The notes: generated by a model from the letters alone, not told the origin. Positions 51,858 through 60,272 are shown, counted from the first letter of the stretch. The stretch: 64,000 nt of DNA from a virus (IMGVR_UViG_3300042934_000594:205431-269430); one strand, 5' to 3'. A program made the numbers and translations.

Positions 51858-51863
51858 GAGTGG

Positions 51864-51941
51864 ATGAAGATGTCTCAGATGCTCAACCTTAACCGAGCAC
51901 CCGGGTCCCAGATGGACGTTGTCCGGGAGGTGCTACCTTAA
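51864..51941 (+). CDS. Possible 25-residue leader peptide
   Basis: ATG after GAGTGG, encoding MKMSQMLNLNRAPGSQ and so on, stopping 15 bases before the next ATG. Weak ribosome site; kept as a possibility because similar micro-frames precede other units. Confidence 0.25.
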   Translation: MKMSQMLNLNRAPGSQMDVVREVLP

Positions 51942-51956
51942 CTACAGGAGTTTGTA

Positions 51957-52463
51957 ATGTCACGCCTCGTCAAGTCACCCCGTGCTGCCAAGTCCGTGTT
52001 CAAGGACTTCTACCCGGGCCGTTTGTATTTGATCTACAAAGTCAACCCCCACATTGGTCGTCTACTGCTGGAAGACTTCGCCAAGACGTTCCATGACGGC
52101 TATATGACCGTCAAACCGCGCTGGGAGGATGCTCACGACAACATTCGACTGATCACCTACGATCACCCGGAAAAGGGCCGTGCGGCGATCATGTACGACT
52201 ACAGCCGCTCTGAGGCCGTCGTTCAGCTGATCCTGGACTTGAATGGCCCGTTGCCCGAGCTGTTGTGTAAAGACTGGCGAGCGTACCGTATAGTGCGCCA
52301 AGGTCGCAAACTGCACCCCAATGCAGACACCCCCTGGGGCGTGGTTTACACCGAACAAATTTCTCACCCCACCGTACCCGATGAGCGCAGTGAAGAGCGT
52401 GCTACCCACGACCGTTCACTGTGGGCTTTGATCGTGCGTTACTTTAAAGGAAAGTTTTCATGA
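51957..52463 (+). CDS. Unrecognised protein
   Basis: 168 residues; CAGGAG before ATG. Basic start (SRLVKSPRAAKSVFKDFYPGR). Alpha/beta middle, basic aromatic end (LWALIVRYFKGKFS). The end overlaps the next ATG. First gene of the operon that leads to thymidylate synthase. Confidence 0.7.
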   Translation: MSRLVKSPRAAKSVFKDFYPGRLYLIYKVNPHIGRLLLEDFAKTFHDGYMTVKPRWEDAHDNIRLITYDHPEKGRAAIMYDYSRSEAVVQLILDLNGPLPELLCKDWRAYRIVRQGRKLHPNADTPWGVVYTEQISHPTVPDERSEERATHDRSLWALIVRYFKGKFS

Positions 52464-52831
52464 TTCGTAAAATCCATTGGGCCAATGCCGCTGTGCAACT
52501 GGACACCATCCTTCACGAACTGACCCTGGCTGAGCAACACCACCCAGGTTTCCCGCGTCTGGTAGTCCCGTTCGAAATCTTCAAGTGCTACATCAGCTTG
52601 CAGCGCGCACGGGTAGACTTCTTCGCCCCCCTTGAGGTGAACATCGGTTTTCCGATTGCCGATGCGGCGATCGCCAAGCATGTTGACGCCCTGTCGTCCT
52701 ACACCACCCTGGTAGAACCGGAGAACGGCTTCAGTGTGCTGGAAGTCATGGAGTACGTACTCACCCTGCGTCACAAACTGGAGCGGGCTAAGCTGGATTA
52801 CCTGGCTGGTCCGTACAGGGTGCGACTGTGA
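52460..52831 (+). CDS. Unrecognised protein
   Basis: 123 residues, coupled by ATGA; AAAGGAAAG lies upstream. Helical with a central beta segment. Function unknown. Confidence 0.65.
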   Translation: MIRKIHWANAAVQLDTILHELTLAEQHHPGFPRLVVPFEIFKCYISLQRARVDFFAPLEVNIGFPIADAAIAKHVDALSSYTTLVEPENGFSVLEVMEYVLTLRHKLERAKLDYLAGPYRVRL

Positions 52832-53133
52832 TCCCGATGACCGAAGTCCCAAAGGTACGCATGCCGCTGTCCGCCGAGCGTTACTTGCAACGTTTTGAAG
52901 GCGTGCGGGTGTTGTTCCGTGTACCGGTTGAGCAAGAAATGCGTGGCAGTTACGAATACGTCCACCCACTGCAAGACAGTGACTCGGTGGGGGCCCTGGA
53001 ACAACGGGTTCGGGAATCGTTCCCGGGCGTGTGCTTCTCTATTCTGGATGGGCGCAGTTCAATCCCCCTTACCTGCATCAGGACCATGGGGCAACTGCGC
53101 AACACCTACGAACACAGCAGGAGGTGTCCATGA
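52828..53133 (+). CDS. Unrecognised protein
   Basis: 101 residues from GTG overlapping the previous gene by four bases; an ATG three codons later is an alternative. Basic and aromatic; two Cys far apart plus a terminal RRCP. Function unknown. Confidence 0.6.
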   Translation: MIPMTEVPKVRMPLSAERYLQRFEGVRVLFRVPVEQEMRGSYEYVHPLQDSDSVGALEQRVRESFPGVCFSILDGRSSIPLTCIRTMGQLRNTYEHSRRCP

Positions 53134-53609
53134 ACGTACCCATACTGCACCCCTTACTGTTTCTGGTTATCAGCGCCGAGCCTGAGATGACTGCCGAGAT
53201 CGCCATGGAGGCGGTCTCCGACATCCCTCTCCATGGTCTGACTGAAGACACCGTGGTGGAAATTGCCATGGCGGCGGTGGAATCTAACCTCAACAACATG
53301 TCGCTTGGTGTGGTGCGCATCACCAACCACATGCAGCGCCAACCTGAATTGCGTGTGGTGGGTCATGGCTTTAATGCCCTGGGTCACGGCGTCCCAGGTG
53401 CCCTGGAGGAATTCCAGAACTGGGTCAAGGGATACGTGTCGGGCGGTCTTCCTGAAGAACTGCTGCTGCACAACACTCTGACCAACTGCTACGTGTCACT
53501 GATGGTGTCACCGATGACCTTGGCCCAACTGGCCATGGTGACGTTACCACCAGACCCCCCTCGAGAACTGCCCAAGCAAAACGCACCCAGTACACCCACC
53601 CTGCACTAG
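53130..53609 (+). CDS. Unrecognised protein
   Basis: 159 residues; the strong site AGGAGGTG precedes the chosen ATG, which overlaps the previous stop (ATGA). A longer upstream frame is only overlap. Helical, with a Pro-rich C-terminus (PPDPPRELPKQNAP). Function unknown. Confidence 0.65.
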   Translation: MNVPILHPLLFLVISAEPEMTAEIAMEAVSDIPLHGLTEDTVVEIAMAAVESNLNNMSLGVVRITNHMQRQPELRVVGHGFNALGHGVPGALEEFQNWVKGYVSGGLPEELLLHNTLTNCYVSLMVSPMTLAQLAMVTLPPDPPRELPKQNAPSTPTLH

Positions 53610-53617
53610 GAGGCTGT

Positions 53618-54154
53618 ATGTTTGATTGGTGGAATACCTTACGTTACCGTAAACGGATCTTTGCTTTCTTACAGACGGTGGTCGCCGCCCAGTACCCGCA
53701 CTTGAGCGTGCGCTTTATTGACGGGATGGGTGAAGACCGGCGCGCGACGTTTGTGGGTTTTGATCGCCAGCGGGTCTGGTTGCGCACGGGGTGCCATTTG
53801 ATCTGGATCCCGCGCAACAAACTGCGCATGTCCCTGCACGACGTAGCTGAGGAGACGCCTCAGCTACAGCGCTGGAAGAACTCGGACCGGTATCAAGCTA
53901 CGGTGGCGGCATTGGCACAACACCGGGCATTGCACCCTCAGCAAAAGATCAGTGTGTTGGTGCGTGATACCAATGAGATCATCACCAGTAGCCGAGGCGT
54001 GCAGCACACCACGTTTGTGGAGGCACAGTACCCAGACGAATCCCTCTCGGTGATCTGGCATTACACCGACGCCAGTTGGTCTCGGGCCAGGGTCTTCTTC
54101 CCTCACGAACTGCTGATCGGAGTCTTCCATGAAAAACCGATGGTACCCGCCTAA
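53618..54154 (+). CDS. Unrecognised protein
   Basis: 178 residues; TAGGAGG before ATG. Basic, with alternating strands (GFDRQRVWLRTGCHLIWIPR). The end overlaps the next gene by 26 bases. Function unknown. Confidence 0.65.
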   Translation: MFDWWNTLRYRKRIFAFLQTVVAAQYPHLSVRFIDGMGEDRRATFVGFDRQRVWLRTGCHLIWIPRNKLRMSLHDVAEETPQLQRWKNSDRYQATVAALAQHRALHPQQKISVLVRDTNEIITSSRGVQHTTFVEAQYPDESLSVIWHYTDASWSRARVFFPHELLIGVFHEKPMVPA

Positions 54155-54341
54155 ACGGCAAAAAGCGTTTCGTAACACCATCAAGCAGCCTACCCGTTAT
54201 CGGCTGGGCGATATCGCTTGGGTCACGCGATTGATCACCGACTCCCTAATTGGCCACCTCCAAGACGTGGCGGCCAGCTGGACCCCTGAACAACGCACCG
54301 CGGTGCGTGAACACATTCACCTTAATTTCGCCTCTGTGTAA
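54129..54341 (+). CDS. Small basic protein
   Basis: 70 residues; start inside the previous gene, with GGAG upstream. Lys/Arg-rich N-terminus (MKNRWYPPKRQKAFRN) and a helical C-terminus. Ends nine bases before thymidylate synthase. Confidence 0.55.
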   Translation: MKNRWYPPKRQKAFRNTIKQPTRYRLGDIAWVTRLITDSLIGHLQDVAASWTPEQRTAVREHIHLNFASV

Positions 54342-54350
54342 GGAAGTAGT

Positions 54351-55604
54351 ATGCGCGCTTATCAAGACCTGGTCCGTCACGTCCGGGACAATGGCAATAA
54401 TCACCCCAACGATCGCACTGGTGTGGGCACTCGTAACGTGGTCGGTGCTCTGATGCGCTGGTGGCTGCCCGACGGTTTCCCCGCGGTCACCGTCAAGCAC
54501 ACCGCCACCGGGAATGTGAAGAGCGAGCAGCTGTGGCTGCTGTCGGGTAACACTGACCTGAAGTTCTTGTTGGACAACAACAACCACATCTGGGACGAGT
54601 GGGTCCTACCTGGCACCGAAGTTTGGGGTGAGACGCCGTACACCCTGGAAGAGCGTTGGAAGATTTTCCTGCGTGGTTGGGAACGCGAGCAATACGACGG
54701 CAAGCAGCTACACGCGCTGGGCCTGTCTTATGACGTCGCGCTGCCTGAGTCGAACAAGCAGAAACAAATTGTCCTCGATGCGCTCAACATCTACACCCAC
54801 CCGCTGCTTGACGGCAAATTGGGTAAGGTATACGGCCAGCAGCAACGCGCCTGGGACGACACCCGTACCGTTACCCGTGACGCTTACTACCACGGCAAAT
54901 ATAGCAGCAGGGGCTACAAGGTCATCGGCGAGTACCACGCGAAAACCGATGATGAAAGCAACCCGCGGGTTGACATGGTGGTGATTCAACGCAAGGTCGA
55001 TCAGTTGAAGAACGCGATCGACACCCTCAAGACCAATCCTGACTCACGCCGGATCATCGTGATGTCCTGGAACCCGGGTGAGTTGGAAGACATGGCATTG
55101 CCGCCGTGCCATATGGACTATCAGTTCACCACCACCATCCTGACGTTGCACGAACGCATGGAGCTGTTCAACGCACTGTTAGCCAAGGCTCACCTCAAGG
55201 CTGTACTGCCGGCCATGCCTGAGCCGGACTTCAATGAAGAGCTCGTGCACGCGATCATGGACCGTTACGAGGTGCCCAAGCGTCGTCTGAACTGCATCTT
55301 CCACATGCGTTCGATCGACGTGGGTCTGGGGCTGCCGTTTAACATCGCCTCCTACGCGATGCTGACTCACATGGTCGCGCAGTGCGTGAACATGGAAGTT
55401 GGTGAGTTGGTCTGGCTGGGCGGTGACGTCCACATCTACGACAACCACCAGAAGTTGTACAAGATCCTGGAACGCGATCCGCTACCTCTGTGTCAGATCA
55501 AACTGAACCCAGAGGTCAAAAAGATCGATGACTTCAAGATGAGCGACATCGAAATCCTCAACTACAAGTCGCACCCCAAGATCACCCTTCCGGTGGCCGT
55601 ATGA
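54351..55604 (+). CDS. thyA: Thymidylate synthase (ThyA type)
   Basis: 417 residues; AAGGAAG before ATG. ThyA motifs in order: DRTGVGT (21-27), SEQLWLLSGNTDLKFLL with IWDEW, LGKVYGQQQRAWDD, SRRIIVMSWNPGELEDMALPPCHM with the nucleophile Cys at ~253, and RSIDVGLGLPFNIASYAMLT with Asn at ~331. That Asn marks dUMP as substrate, rather than dCMP as in hydroxymethylases. It makes dTMP using methylene-tetrahydrofolate. Two insertions (~170-230 and ~265-310) explain the extra ~130 residues over bacterial ThyA. Confidence 0.92.
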   Translation: MRAYQDLVRHVRDNGNNHPNDRTGVGTRNVVGALMRWWLPDGFPAVTVKHTATGNVKSEQLWLLSGNTDLKFLLDNNNHIWDEWVLPGTEVWGETPYTLEERWKIFLRGWEREQYDGKQLHALGLSYDVALPESNKQKQIVLDALNIYTHPLLDGKLGKVYGQQQRAWDDTRTVTRDAYYHGKYSSRGYKVIGEYHAKTDDESNPRVDMVVIQRKVDQLKNAIDTLKTNPDSRRIIVMSWNPGELEDMALPPCHMDYQFTTTILTLHERMELFNALLAKAHLKAVLPAMPEPDFNEELVHAIMDRYEVPKRRLNCIFHMRSIDVGLGLPFNIASYAMLTHMVAQCVNMEVGELVWLGGDVHIYDNHQKLYKILERDPLPLCQIKLNPEVKKIDDFKMSDIEILNYKSHPKITLPVAV

Positions 55605-55846
55605 AGGTACGCGAACACCGCGGGTCGCTCGATGAATCCATGACCACCGTCGCGGAGATCGAACCGACTCGCAGTGCTTTGCTGGCCCACATCAAAACAC
55701 GGTTGCACTGGCCTGTGCACCTGAGCGTTGACGACCTGGTGCTCAAGCCAGGTCTTTACGATGCGCGCATTGACTGGAACACCCATGTCCTGGCCATTCG
55801 TGGCTATGGGGTGTTCGGGATGACGGACGGTCCATTGGAGGACTGA
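55601..55846 (+). CDS. Unrecognised small protein
   Basis: 81 residues, ATGA-type overlap with thyA. Helix then beta strands (WPVHLSVDDLVLKPGLYDAR). Function unknown. Confidence 0.65.
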   Translation: MKVREHRGSLDESMTTVAEIEPTRSALLAHIKTRLHWPVHLSVDDLVLKPGLYDARIDWNTHVLAIRGYGVFGMTDGPLED

Positions 55847-55847
55847 G

Positions 55848-56126
55848 ATGACCCTTGAACAAATGATGCCTAAGCACTTCCCTGATGCGATTGGGGTGAC
55901 GCTGCAAGGCCCCGAGTCTGTACTGGATTCGATGGTCGTGGATTTGGCTGCCGTTCTGCAAGCCAAGGGCTACTCCGTGTACAGCGCCTCGCGCATGGTC
56001 GAAGGCCAACGTCCGGTGGTGTTCCTCAACGCCGGGGATGCGCAGGCTGCACAAGAACAACTCCACCACTCCTGCCGCAATAGCTTGGCGGGCGTTCTTA
56101 CCTTTGATAAGGAAGCTTCACAATGA
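55848..56126 (+). CDS. Unrecognised small protein
   Basis: 92 residues; GGAGG before ATG. Alternating helix and strand (SMVVDLAAVLQAKGYSVYSA) like a small alpha/beta fold. Overlaps the next start. Confidence 0.65.
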   Translation: MTLEQMMPKHFPDAIGVTLQGPESVLDSMVVDLAAVLQAKGYSVYSASRMVEGQRPVVFLNAGDAQAAQEQLHHSCRNSLAGVLTFDKEASQ

Positions 56127-56524
56127 CTTCACTGGCCCCCAAACTTTACCCTGAAGACGTGCGTCGTGTCACCCGCGCGCTGATCGCTGCGCTGTTGGAG
56201 ATCGTCGATGGGGTGTTGCCCAATGAACCGATTGACGTCGATTACATCCTCTACAAACCCAAAGACCTCAAGTACGTCAAGATCACCCTGACTCAAGTCA
56301 CCCCTGATCGTATCCGCGTGGCCTTCACGCTGGAAAATGGCTCCTCGGCCACTTACGGCTGGCGTCGCAATCAATTTGGCAAGTGGGTGCAGTTGGATGA
56401 CGCCAACGTCGACGCCGGTAACGGGCCGTCACATTGGATGCTCACGGGCATGGATGAGGTCCGTGCCTTGACGCATGCAGTGTTGGTGGTGCGCGGGTTG
56501 ATCCGCGACAGCGAAGATGAATGA
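56123..56524 (+). CDS. Unrecognised protein
   Basis: 133 residues, coupled by ATGA; AAGGAAG upstream. The opening helix ALIAALLEIVDGVLPNEP recalls the VLxVIDG helix of the INT-tail family, but the tail motif is missing. Beta-rich middle. Confidence 0.65.
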   Translation: MTSLAPKLYPEDVRRVTRALIAALLEIVDGVLPNEPIDVDYILYKPKDLKYVKITLTQVTPDRIRVAFTLENGSSATYGWRRNQFGKWVQLDDANVDAGNGPSHWMLTGMDEVRALTHAVLVVRGLIRDSEDE

Positions 56525-56741
56525 CCGTCTGCTGATCCTCGGGTTTGCCATCGGTGGCATCCTGTTGCTCGGCTCGTTCATTGCCCGCATCGCGATCTAT
56601 TGTCAGGGTAAGATCGCAGAGATGGATGACATCGGTGCACGGTTGTTCTTCACCCTGGCCAATGCCGTGGGGTGGATCATCCTGACCATCACCTGGATGG
56701 CGTTTATCGTCCCAGCGCTCTGGCGTTATTACTACTCGTAA
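56517..56741 (+). CDS. Small inner-membrane protein
   Basis: 74 residues with two membrane helices (LILGFAIGGILLLGSFIARI and GWIILTITWMAFIVPALW) joined by a short charged loop. Overlaps the preceding gene by eight bases. Last of the thyA operon. Confidence 0.65.
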   Translation: MNDRLLILGFAIGGILLLGSFIARIAIYCQGKIAEMDDIGARLFFTLANAVGWIILTITWMAFIVPALWRYYYS

Positions 56742-56744
56742 CCG

Positions 56745-56776
56745 CATAACGCCCTCCCGCGGTGGGAGGGCTTATG
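56745..56776 (+). terminator. Terminator with CATAA/TTATG extension
   Basis: CATAACGCCCTCCC GCGGT GGGAGGGCTTATG; TATG lies 28 bases before the next start. Confidence 0.85.
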
Positions 56777-56800
56777 TCCTTTTACCCCATGGAGTTTCTT

Positions 56801-57097
56801 ATGACTGTCCGCATGCTTGTTGTTACCCCTCAGAGCGCACCGACCTTGTTCAATGGGGAGGATATTCTCAAGTACCTCAGCGCTAACATCGCCAGCGACG
56901 ATCCCGATGCGACGATTTACACCTGGAGCAGTGAAGGTAACCAGGTCACCGCAGGCGGTCATCGTCATGACCTTAATGTGGAAGTTCTGGACGTCAAGGT
57001 CACCCCCGCCCTAAAAGGCTTGAAGGGTGATCTGCTGAGCTGGCTGCAAGACGGTAATGAAACCGACACCCTGGAAATGGGCTTCGGCACACTCTAA
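56801..57097 (+). CDS. Unrecognised small protein
   Basis: 98 residues; ATGGAG before the chosen ATG. Alpha/beta with a LFNGEDILKYLSANI helix and an acidic end. Single-gene unit between two terminators. Confidence 0.65.
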   Translation: MTVRMLVVTPQSAPTLFNGEDILKYLSANIASDDPDATIYTWSSEGNQVTAGGHRHDLNVEVLDVKVTPALKGLKGDLLSWLQDGNETDTLEMGFGTL

Positions 57098-57102
57098 ACA
57101 TA

Positions 57103-57130
57103 AGGGGCCTCTTCGCCGGAAGAGGTCCCT
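57103..57130 (+). terminator. Hairpin terminator
   Basis: AGGGGCCTCTTC GCCG GAAGAGGTCCCT, twelve pairs with one G-T. Confidence 0.7.
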
Positions 57131-57162
57131 GCAATACCCCTTACCTATTTAGGAGCTGTACT

Positions 57163-57672
57163 GTGACAACATTTGAAACCCGAGACCTGCCTGAAGATGA
57201 CGCTGGTGCCAAGGCTGCTGACCTTATGCGCAAACGCAGTCTTGCCAGCAAAGCGCTCAAGGCCTTCAAGATCACCGTGTGGGTGTTTATCGCTGTGGGC
57301 CTGCTCGCTATCGCAGGTTTCCTTTATTACGCCTACACCACGCACGTAGGCGGTTACGTGACCGATGAACGCGCTTGCTCGATCGACATCGGTAAGAAGA
57401 ACATTGCAGGCACCCGTTCATACGGCTACCACTACGACGAGTACCTGGGCTTTCGTTTTATCGACACCCGCACCATCAGTGAACAGACCAAGATGCAAGT
57501 CCGCGGGGCCGGGTACACGGTAGTGAACCTCTATACCGACAATACCTTTGACACCACCCGCGTCGGGCAAGGCGAGCAAGGCATTCAGGTCCTCAAAGCT
57601 GCGGAGCGCTACGTCTTTATTTTCGAAGACGGCTCCATTGGTATGTCCGACTACAAGAAACTGTGTAAATAG
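57163..57672 (+). CDS. Single-pass membrane protein
   Basis: 169 residues from GTG with AGGAG upstream. Cytoplasmic charged start, one membrane helix (ITVWVFIAVGLLAIAGFLYYAY, ~46-66), then ~100 residues outside with two Cys (RACSID; KKLCK). Probably an inner-membrane protein with a periplasmic domain. Unrecognised. Confidence 0.7.
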   Translation: MTTFETRDLPEDDAGAKAADLMRKRSLASKALKAFKITVWVFIAVGLLAIAGFLYYAYTTHVGGYVTDERACSIDIGKKNIAGTRSYGYHYDEYLGFRFIDTRTISEQTKMQVRGAGYTVVNLYTDNTFDTTRVGQGEQGIQVLKAAERYVFIFEDGSIGMSDYKKLCK

Positions 57673-57682
57673 GAGTCTTTCA

Positions 57683-57892
57683 ATGACTGATAAACACGCA
57701 GGTTACCTGATTGTTCTCGATCAGGACATTCGTGAAGATGACGCTGAGGCGATCATCAACGCGATCAAAATGATCAAACACGTTTCCACCGTGACCCCCG
57801 TGGTGGCGAATCCGACGATGTACATTGCCCAGAATCGCGCTGACGACGTCTGGCGTGAGCGTCTGCTTACGCTGTTGCAGGAGCCTAAGTAA
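57683..57892 (+). CDS. Small conserved phage protein
   Basis: 69 residues; AGGAG before the chosen ATG. The pattern YLIVLDQDIREDDAEAIINA, then AIKMIKHV..V.PV, then R..V...LL is one I know as a frequent short phage protein of unknown function, with a predicted ferredoxin-like alpha/beta fold. Coupled to the next gene by TAATG. Confidence 0.75.
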   Translation: MTDKHAGYLIVLDQDIREDDAEAIINAIKMIKHVSTVTPVVANPTMYIAQNRADDVWRERLLTLLQEPK

Positions 57893-58545
57893 TGGGAAGT
57901 AGTGCCTATCCGGTGGTAGGGCGCTTGCGTCGTGACCACCCGTTCCCGTTCACGGGCGACCTGATGGCCATGATGGCTTCCGGGCTGTACCGCCCTCAAG
58001 ACTTTGAGTTCCTCGACCCGGATAAAGACGAGCCTTTGATCAATGGTAACTTCGCGGTTCATCTTCACTCCAACTACCCACTGTTCAGTTGGTTGGCAGA
58101 CATTCGTGGAACCACTGCACCGATCGAAGGGTACCTTCAAAACAAGGTGGACAGCGAAGCGTTTTGCGATTGGTTGAGTAAAGGTTTTCCGAAGTACCTG
58201 GACGGTACATGGAACCCGATCGACCCGAAGGAAGACTTCAATGAGCGCTACGTCGTCGGATGGCGGGGTCCGCACATTCGCACCATCGACTGGTTGCTGA
58301 ACTTTAACTACGACACCGTGGCGCATCTACAGCATGGGTTTGACGACGACGAGGTGGTGTTCAACGAGACCACCTGTTGTTTCGAGTACGTAGGTCCCGG
58401 CGTGCCTCACCCCGAAGGGCGTACGTACCGAGATATATTCACGTTTGCCGAAGGTTCCGTAAATTGTCCGGTTGATGAGTACTTCCAGTACTTGAAAGCT
58501 GCCAAGGCCGAAGATTGGGATTTCATCATCTTTCTGTTTGATTAG
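57892..58545 (+). CDS. Unrecognised protein
   Basis: 217 residues, starting one base inside the previous stop. Rich in Asp, Phe, Tyr and Trp, acidic, with a CCFEY pair near residue 160. No family recognised. Confidence 0.7.
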   Translation: MGSSAYPVVGRLRRDHPFPFTGDLMAMMASGLYRPQDFEFLDPDKDEPLINGNFAVHLHSNYPLFSWLADIRGTTAPIEGYLQNKVDSEAFCDWLSKGFPKYLDGTWNPIDPKEDFNERYVVGWRGPHIRTIDWLLNFNYDTVAHLQHGFDDDEVVFNETTCCFEYVGPGVPHPEGRTYRDIFTFAEGSVNCPVDEYFQYLKAAKAEDWDFIIFLFD

Positions 58546-58553
58546 GAGGCCCT

Positions 58554-58952
58554 ATGGCTCTCAGCGATAAAGATTACATCCACCGCTTGACCGCGGTGGA
58601 CCCAGGGTTGACAACGTGTCACGTGGCGTCTGTCGATGTGGACAAAGACGGTAATGTGACTGCGGCGGCCGTATTCAAGGACGGGACCGAGACGACCTTC
58701 GGAATCCCTAAGGGACCACGGCCAGTGCGCAGCTTAAATGTTGACTACGATGGGGACGCCTGCCACGGTACGGGTCACCAACCCCGTGAAGACCTGGCGG
58801 TGGGTTGGATGGACACTAACCTGTACGCGACTCGACTATTGCTTACTTACGCAATGCTCGTTTCGCGTTATCACGAAGAAAACACCAAGCGTCGTCCGAG
58901 TCGGGACAAGTACCTGACCAAGCTCATGCGTTACCACAACCGCGCCAAATAA
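58554..58952 (+). CDS. Unrecognised protein
   Basis: 132 residues; TAGGAGG before ATG. The start (TAVDPGLTTCHVASVDVDKDG) resembles an RNase-H-like first strand, but no other acidic motif is clear. Basic helical end. Closed by a strong terminator. Confidence 0.65.
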   Translation: MALSDKDYIHRLTAVDPGLTTCHVASVDVDKDGNVTAAAVFKDGTETTFGIPKGPRPVRSLNVDYDGDACHGTGHQPREDLAVGWMDTNLYATRLLLTYAMLVSRYHEENTKRRPSRDKYLTKLMRYHNRAK

Positions 58953-58954
58953 AC

Positions 58955-58998
58955 CAGCAGGGGCTTCGGCCCCTGCTGTATGCCCTTTTCTTTTTTGT
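58955..58998 (+). terminator. Terminator followed by TATG
   Basis: CAGCAGGGGC TTCG GCCCCTGCTG, then TATGCCCTTTTCTTTTTTG. Confidence 0.9.
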
Positions 58999-59030
58999 GT
59001 TGGAGGCATTACTGGATGTCTTATCTATTG

Positions 59031-59045
59031 TAGGGTAGCACCCTA
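59031..59045. promoter_or_regulatory. Short inverted repeat upstream of alginate lyase
   Basis: TAGGGT AGC ACCCTA, a perfect six-base inverted repeat 35 bases before the start codon; a possible operator or RNA hairpin. Confidence 0.4.
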
Positions 59046-59079
59046 TTCCGATGTACCACCCTTCACTCGGAGCTTCACA

Positions 59080-60177
59080 ATGCGGTTTGCACAGTTGAAC
59101 GAGTTCAATCACACGGACTCGACGAACCACCTCACGTCCAACAAGGACTTGCCGGCACTGAACAACCAGTACTTTCAGCAGTGGCCTGATCGTCTGCGTT
59201 TCAACAGTCCGACATCAGGTGAGAACCTGGACAGCACTTCCGATGCTACCCCGTACGGGCGCTCGGAGCTGCGTGAGTGGGACATCAAGAAAAACCGTAA
59301 GGCTGGCTTCTTAATGAACCAGTTCGCGCAGAGCTTCTTTGCTGCGCGCCAAGCCATTGTCGACGTAGGCCCTGCGGGTAAGTCGATCTCCATGCAGATC
59401 CACGGTGCTGGTGATCATCCTGTTGGCAAGTTGCAATGGAAGCTGGCTAAGGACAAGAAGTCCGTTGACCTGAACTTCCAGTATCGGGTCAAGTGCAACA
59501 CCAAGGAAGACCAGGACATCATCTTGGTCAAAGGCGTTCCGTTCAACGTCGCGTTCGACCTGGCCATTTCGTATGGCGAAGGTTGGATGGCTGTCGACTA
59601 CAACTGGAACACTGACAAGCCAGTCAGTAAAGTCATCACCCTGGACAAGAAAAGCTACGCCAAAGACCCGCAGTACTTTAAGTCAGGTGTGTATTGTCAG
59701 ACCCAGGTGGTCGACAAGAACAAGCAGCTTAAGGGTCAAGGTGTGGTTGACATCTTTGCCTTCGCGATGCATCACGGGGAGAAAATCGAATTGCCAGACT
59801 TCGATAAGCAAGCAGAGTTCAAGGCTGGTGAAGACACCACCAACCAGAAAAACCCAGCACCCGTCCCTACACCCGGCACGCCTGAAAAGCCTGCTGAGTC
59901 GCAGAACCCCGGTCAGAACCCGGTGGATTACCCTGAGGTGGACATCCCGAAAGTCCCCGCAGCCACCAACGCTGACCAATTGCTCGCAGGCGTTCCTGCT
60001 GGCAAAGTAGAAGCAGTCAAAGTGCTGATCGGTCAGATCAACACCGCCGCCAATGCGGGCCAACCGGCGCTTGCCAAAGAAGCGCTGACCAAGTTGGAAG
60101 ATATCGCCGATCATTTCGATGAAGACGAGATCGTCAACTTGCGTACCTGGCTCAAGTCCATGCGCGACGCGATGTAA
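59080..60177 (+). CDS. Alginate lyase, PL7-like (alginate_lyase2 fold)
   Basis: 365 residues; CGGAG before ATG. It has the three signature segments of PL7 lyases in the right order: GRSELREW (61-67), SMQIHGAG with the catalytic Gln and His (106-108), and YFKSGVYCQ with the catalytic Tyr (199-207). It would cut alginate by beta-elimination. No signal peptide. Residues ~255-290 are a Pro-rich linker, and the last ~75 residues a helical module of unknown role, perhaps for attachment to the particle. It stands alone between terminators. Alginate is the exopolysaccharide of Pseudomonas and Azotobacter, so it may clear host capsule or biofilm. Confidence 0.85.
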   Translation: MRFAQLNEFNHTDSTNHLTSNKDLPALNNQYFQQWPDRLRFNSPTSGENLDSTSDATPYGRSELREWDIKKNRKAGFLMNQFAQSFFAARQAIVDVGPAGKSISMQIHGAGDHPVGKLQWKLAKDKKSVDLNFQYRVKCNTKEDQDIILVKGVPFNVAFDLAISYGEGWMAVDYNWNTDKPVSKVITLDKKSYAKDPQYFKSGVYCQTQVVDKNKQLKGQGVVDIFAFAMHHGEKIELPDFDKQAEFKAGEDTTNQKNPAPVPTPGTPEKPAESQNPGQNPVDYPEVDIPKVPAATNADQLLAGVPAGKVEAVKVLIGQINTAANAGQPALAKEALTKLEDIADHFDEDEIVNLRTWLKSMRDAM

Positions 60178-60182
60178 TAAGG

Positions 60183-60208
60183 GCAGTCCCTTCGGGGACT
60201 GCTTTATA
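60183..60208 (+). terminator. Hairpin terminator
   Basis: GCAGTCCC TTCG GGGACTGC then TTTATATCG. Confidence 0.85.
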
Positions 60209-60272
60209 TCGTCTCTAACTGCACCGATTTTGAAAACTACATAATGTCGTTAGTAACCCTGAGGACTAACAC

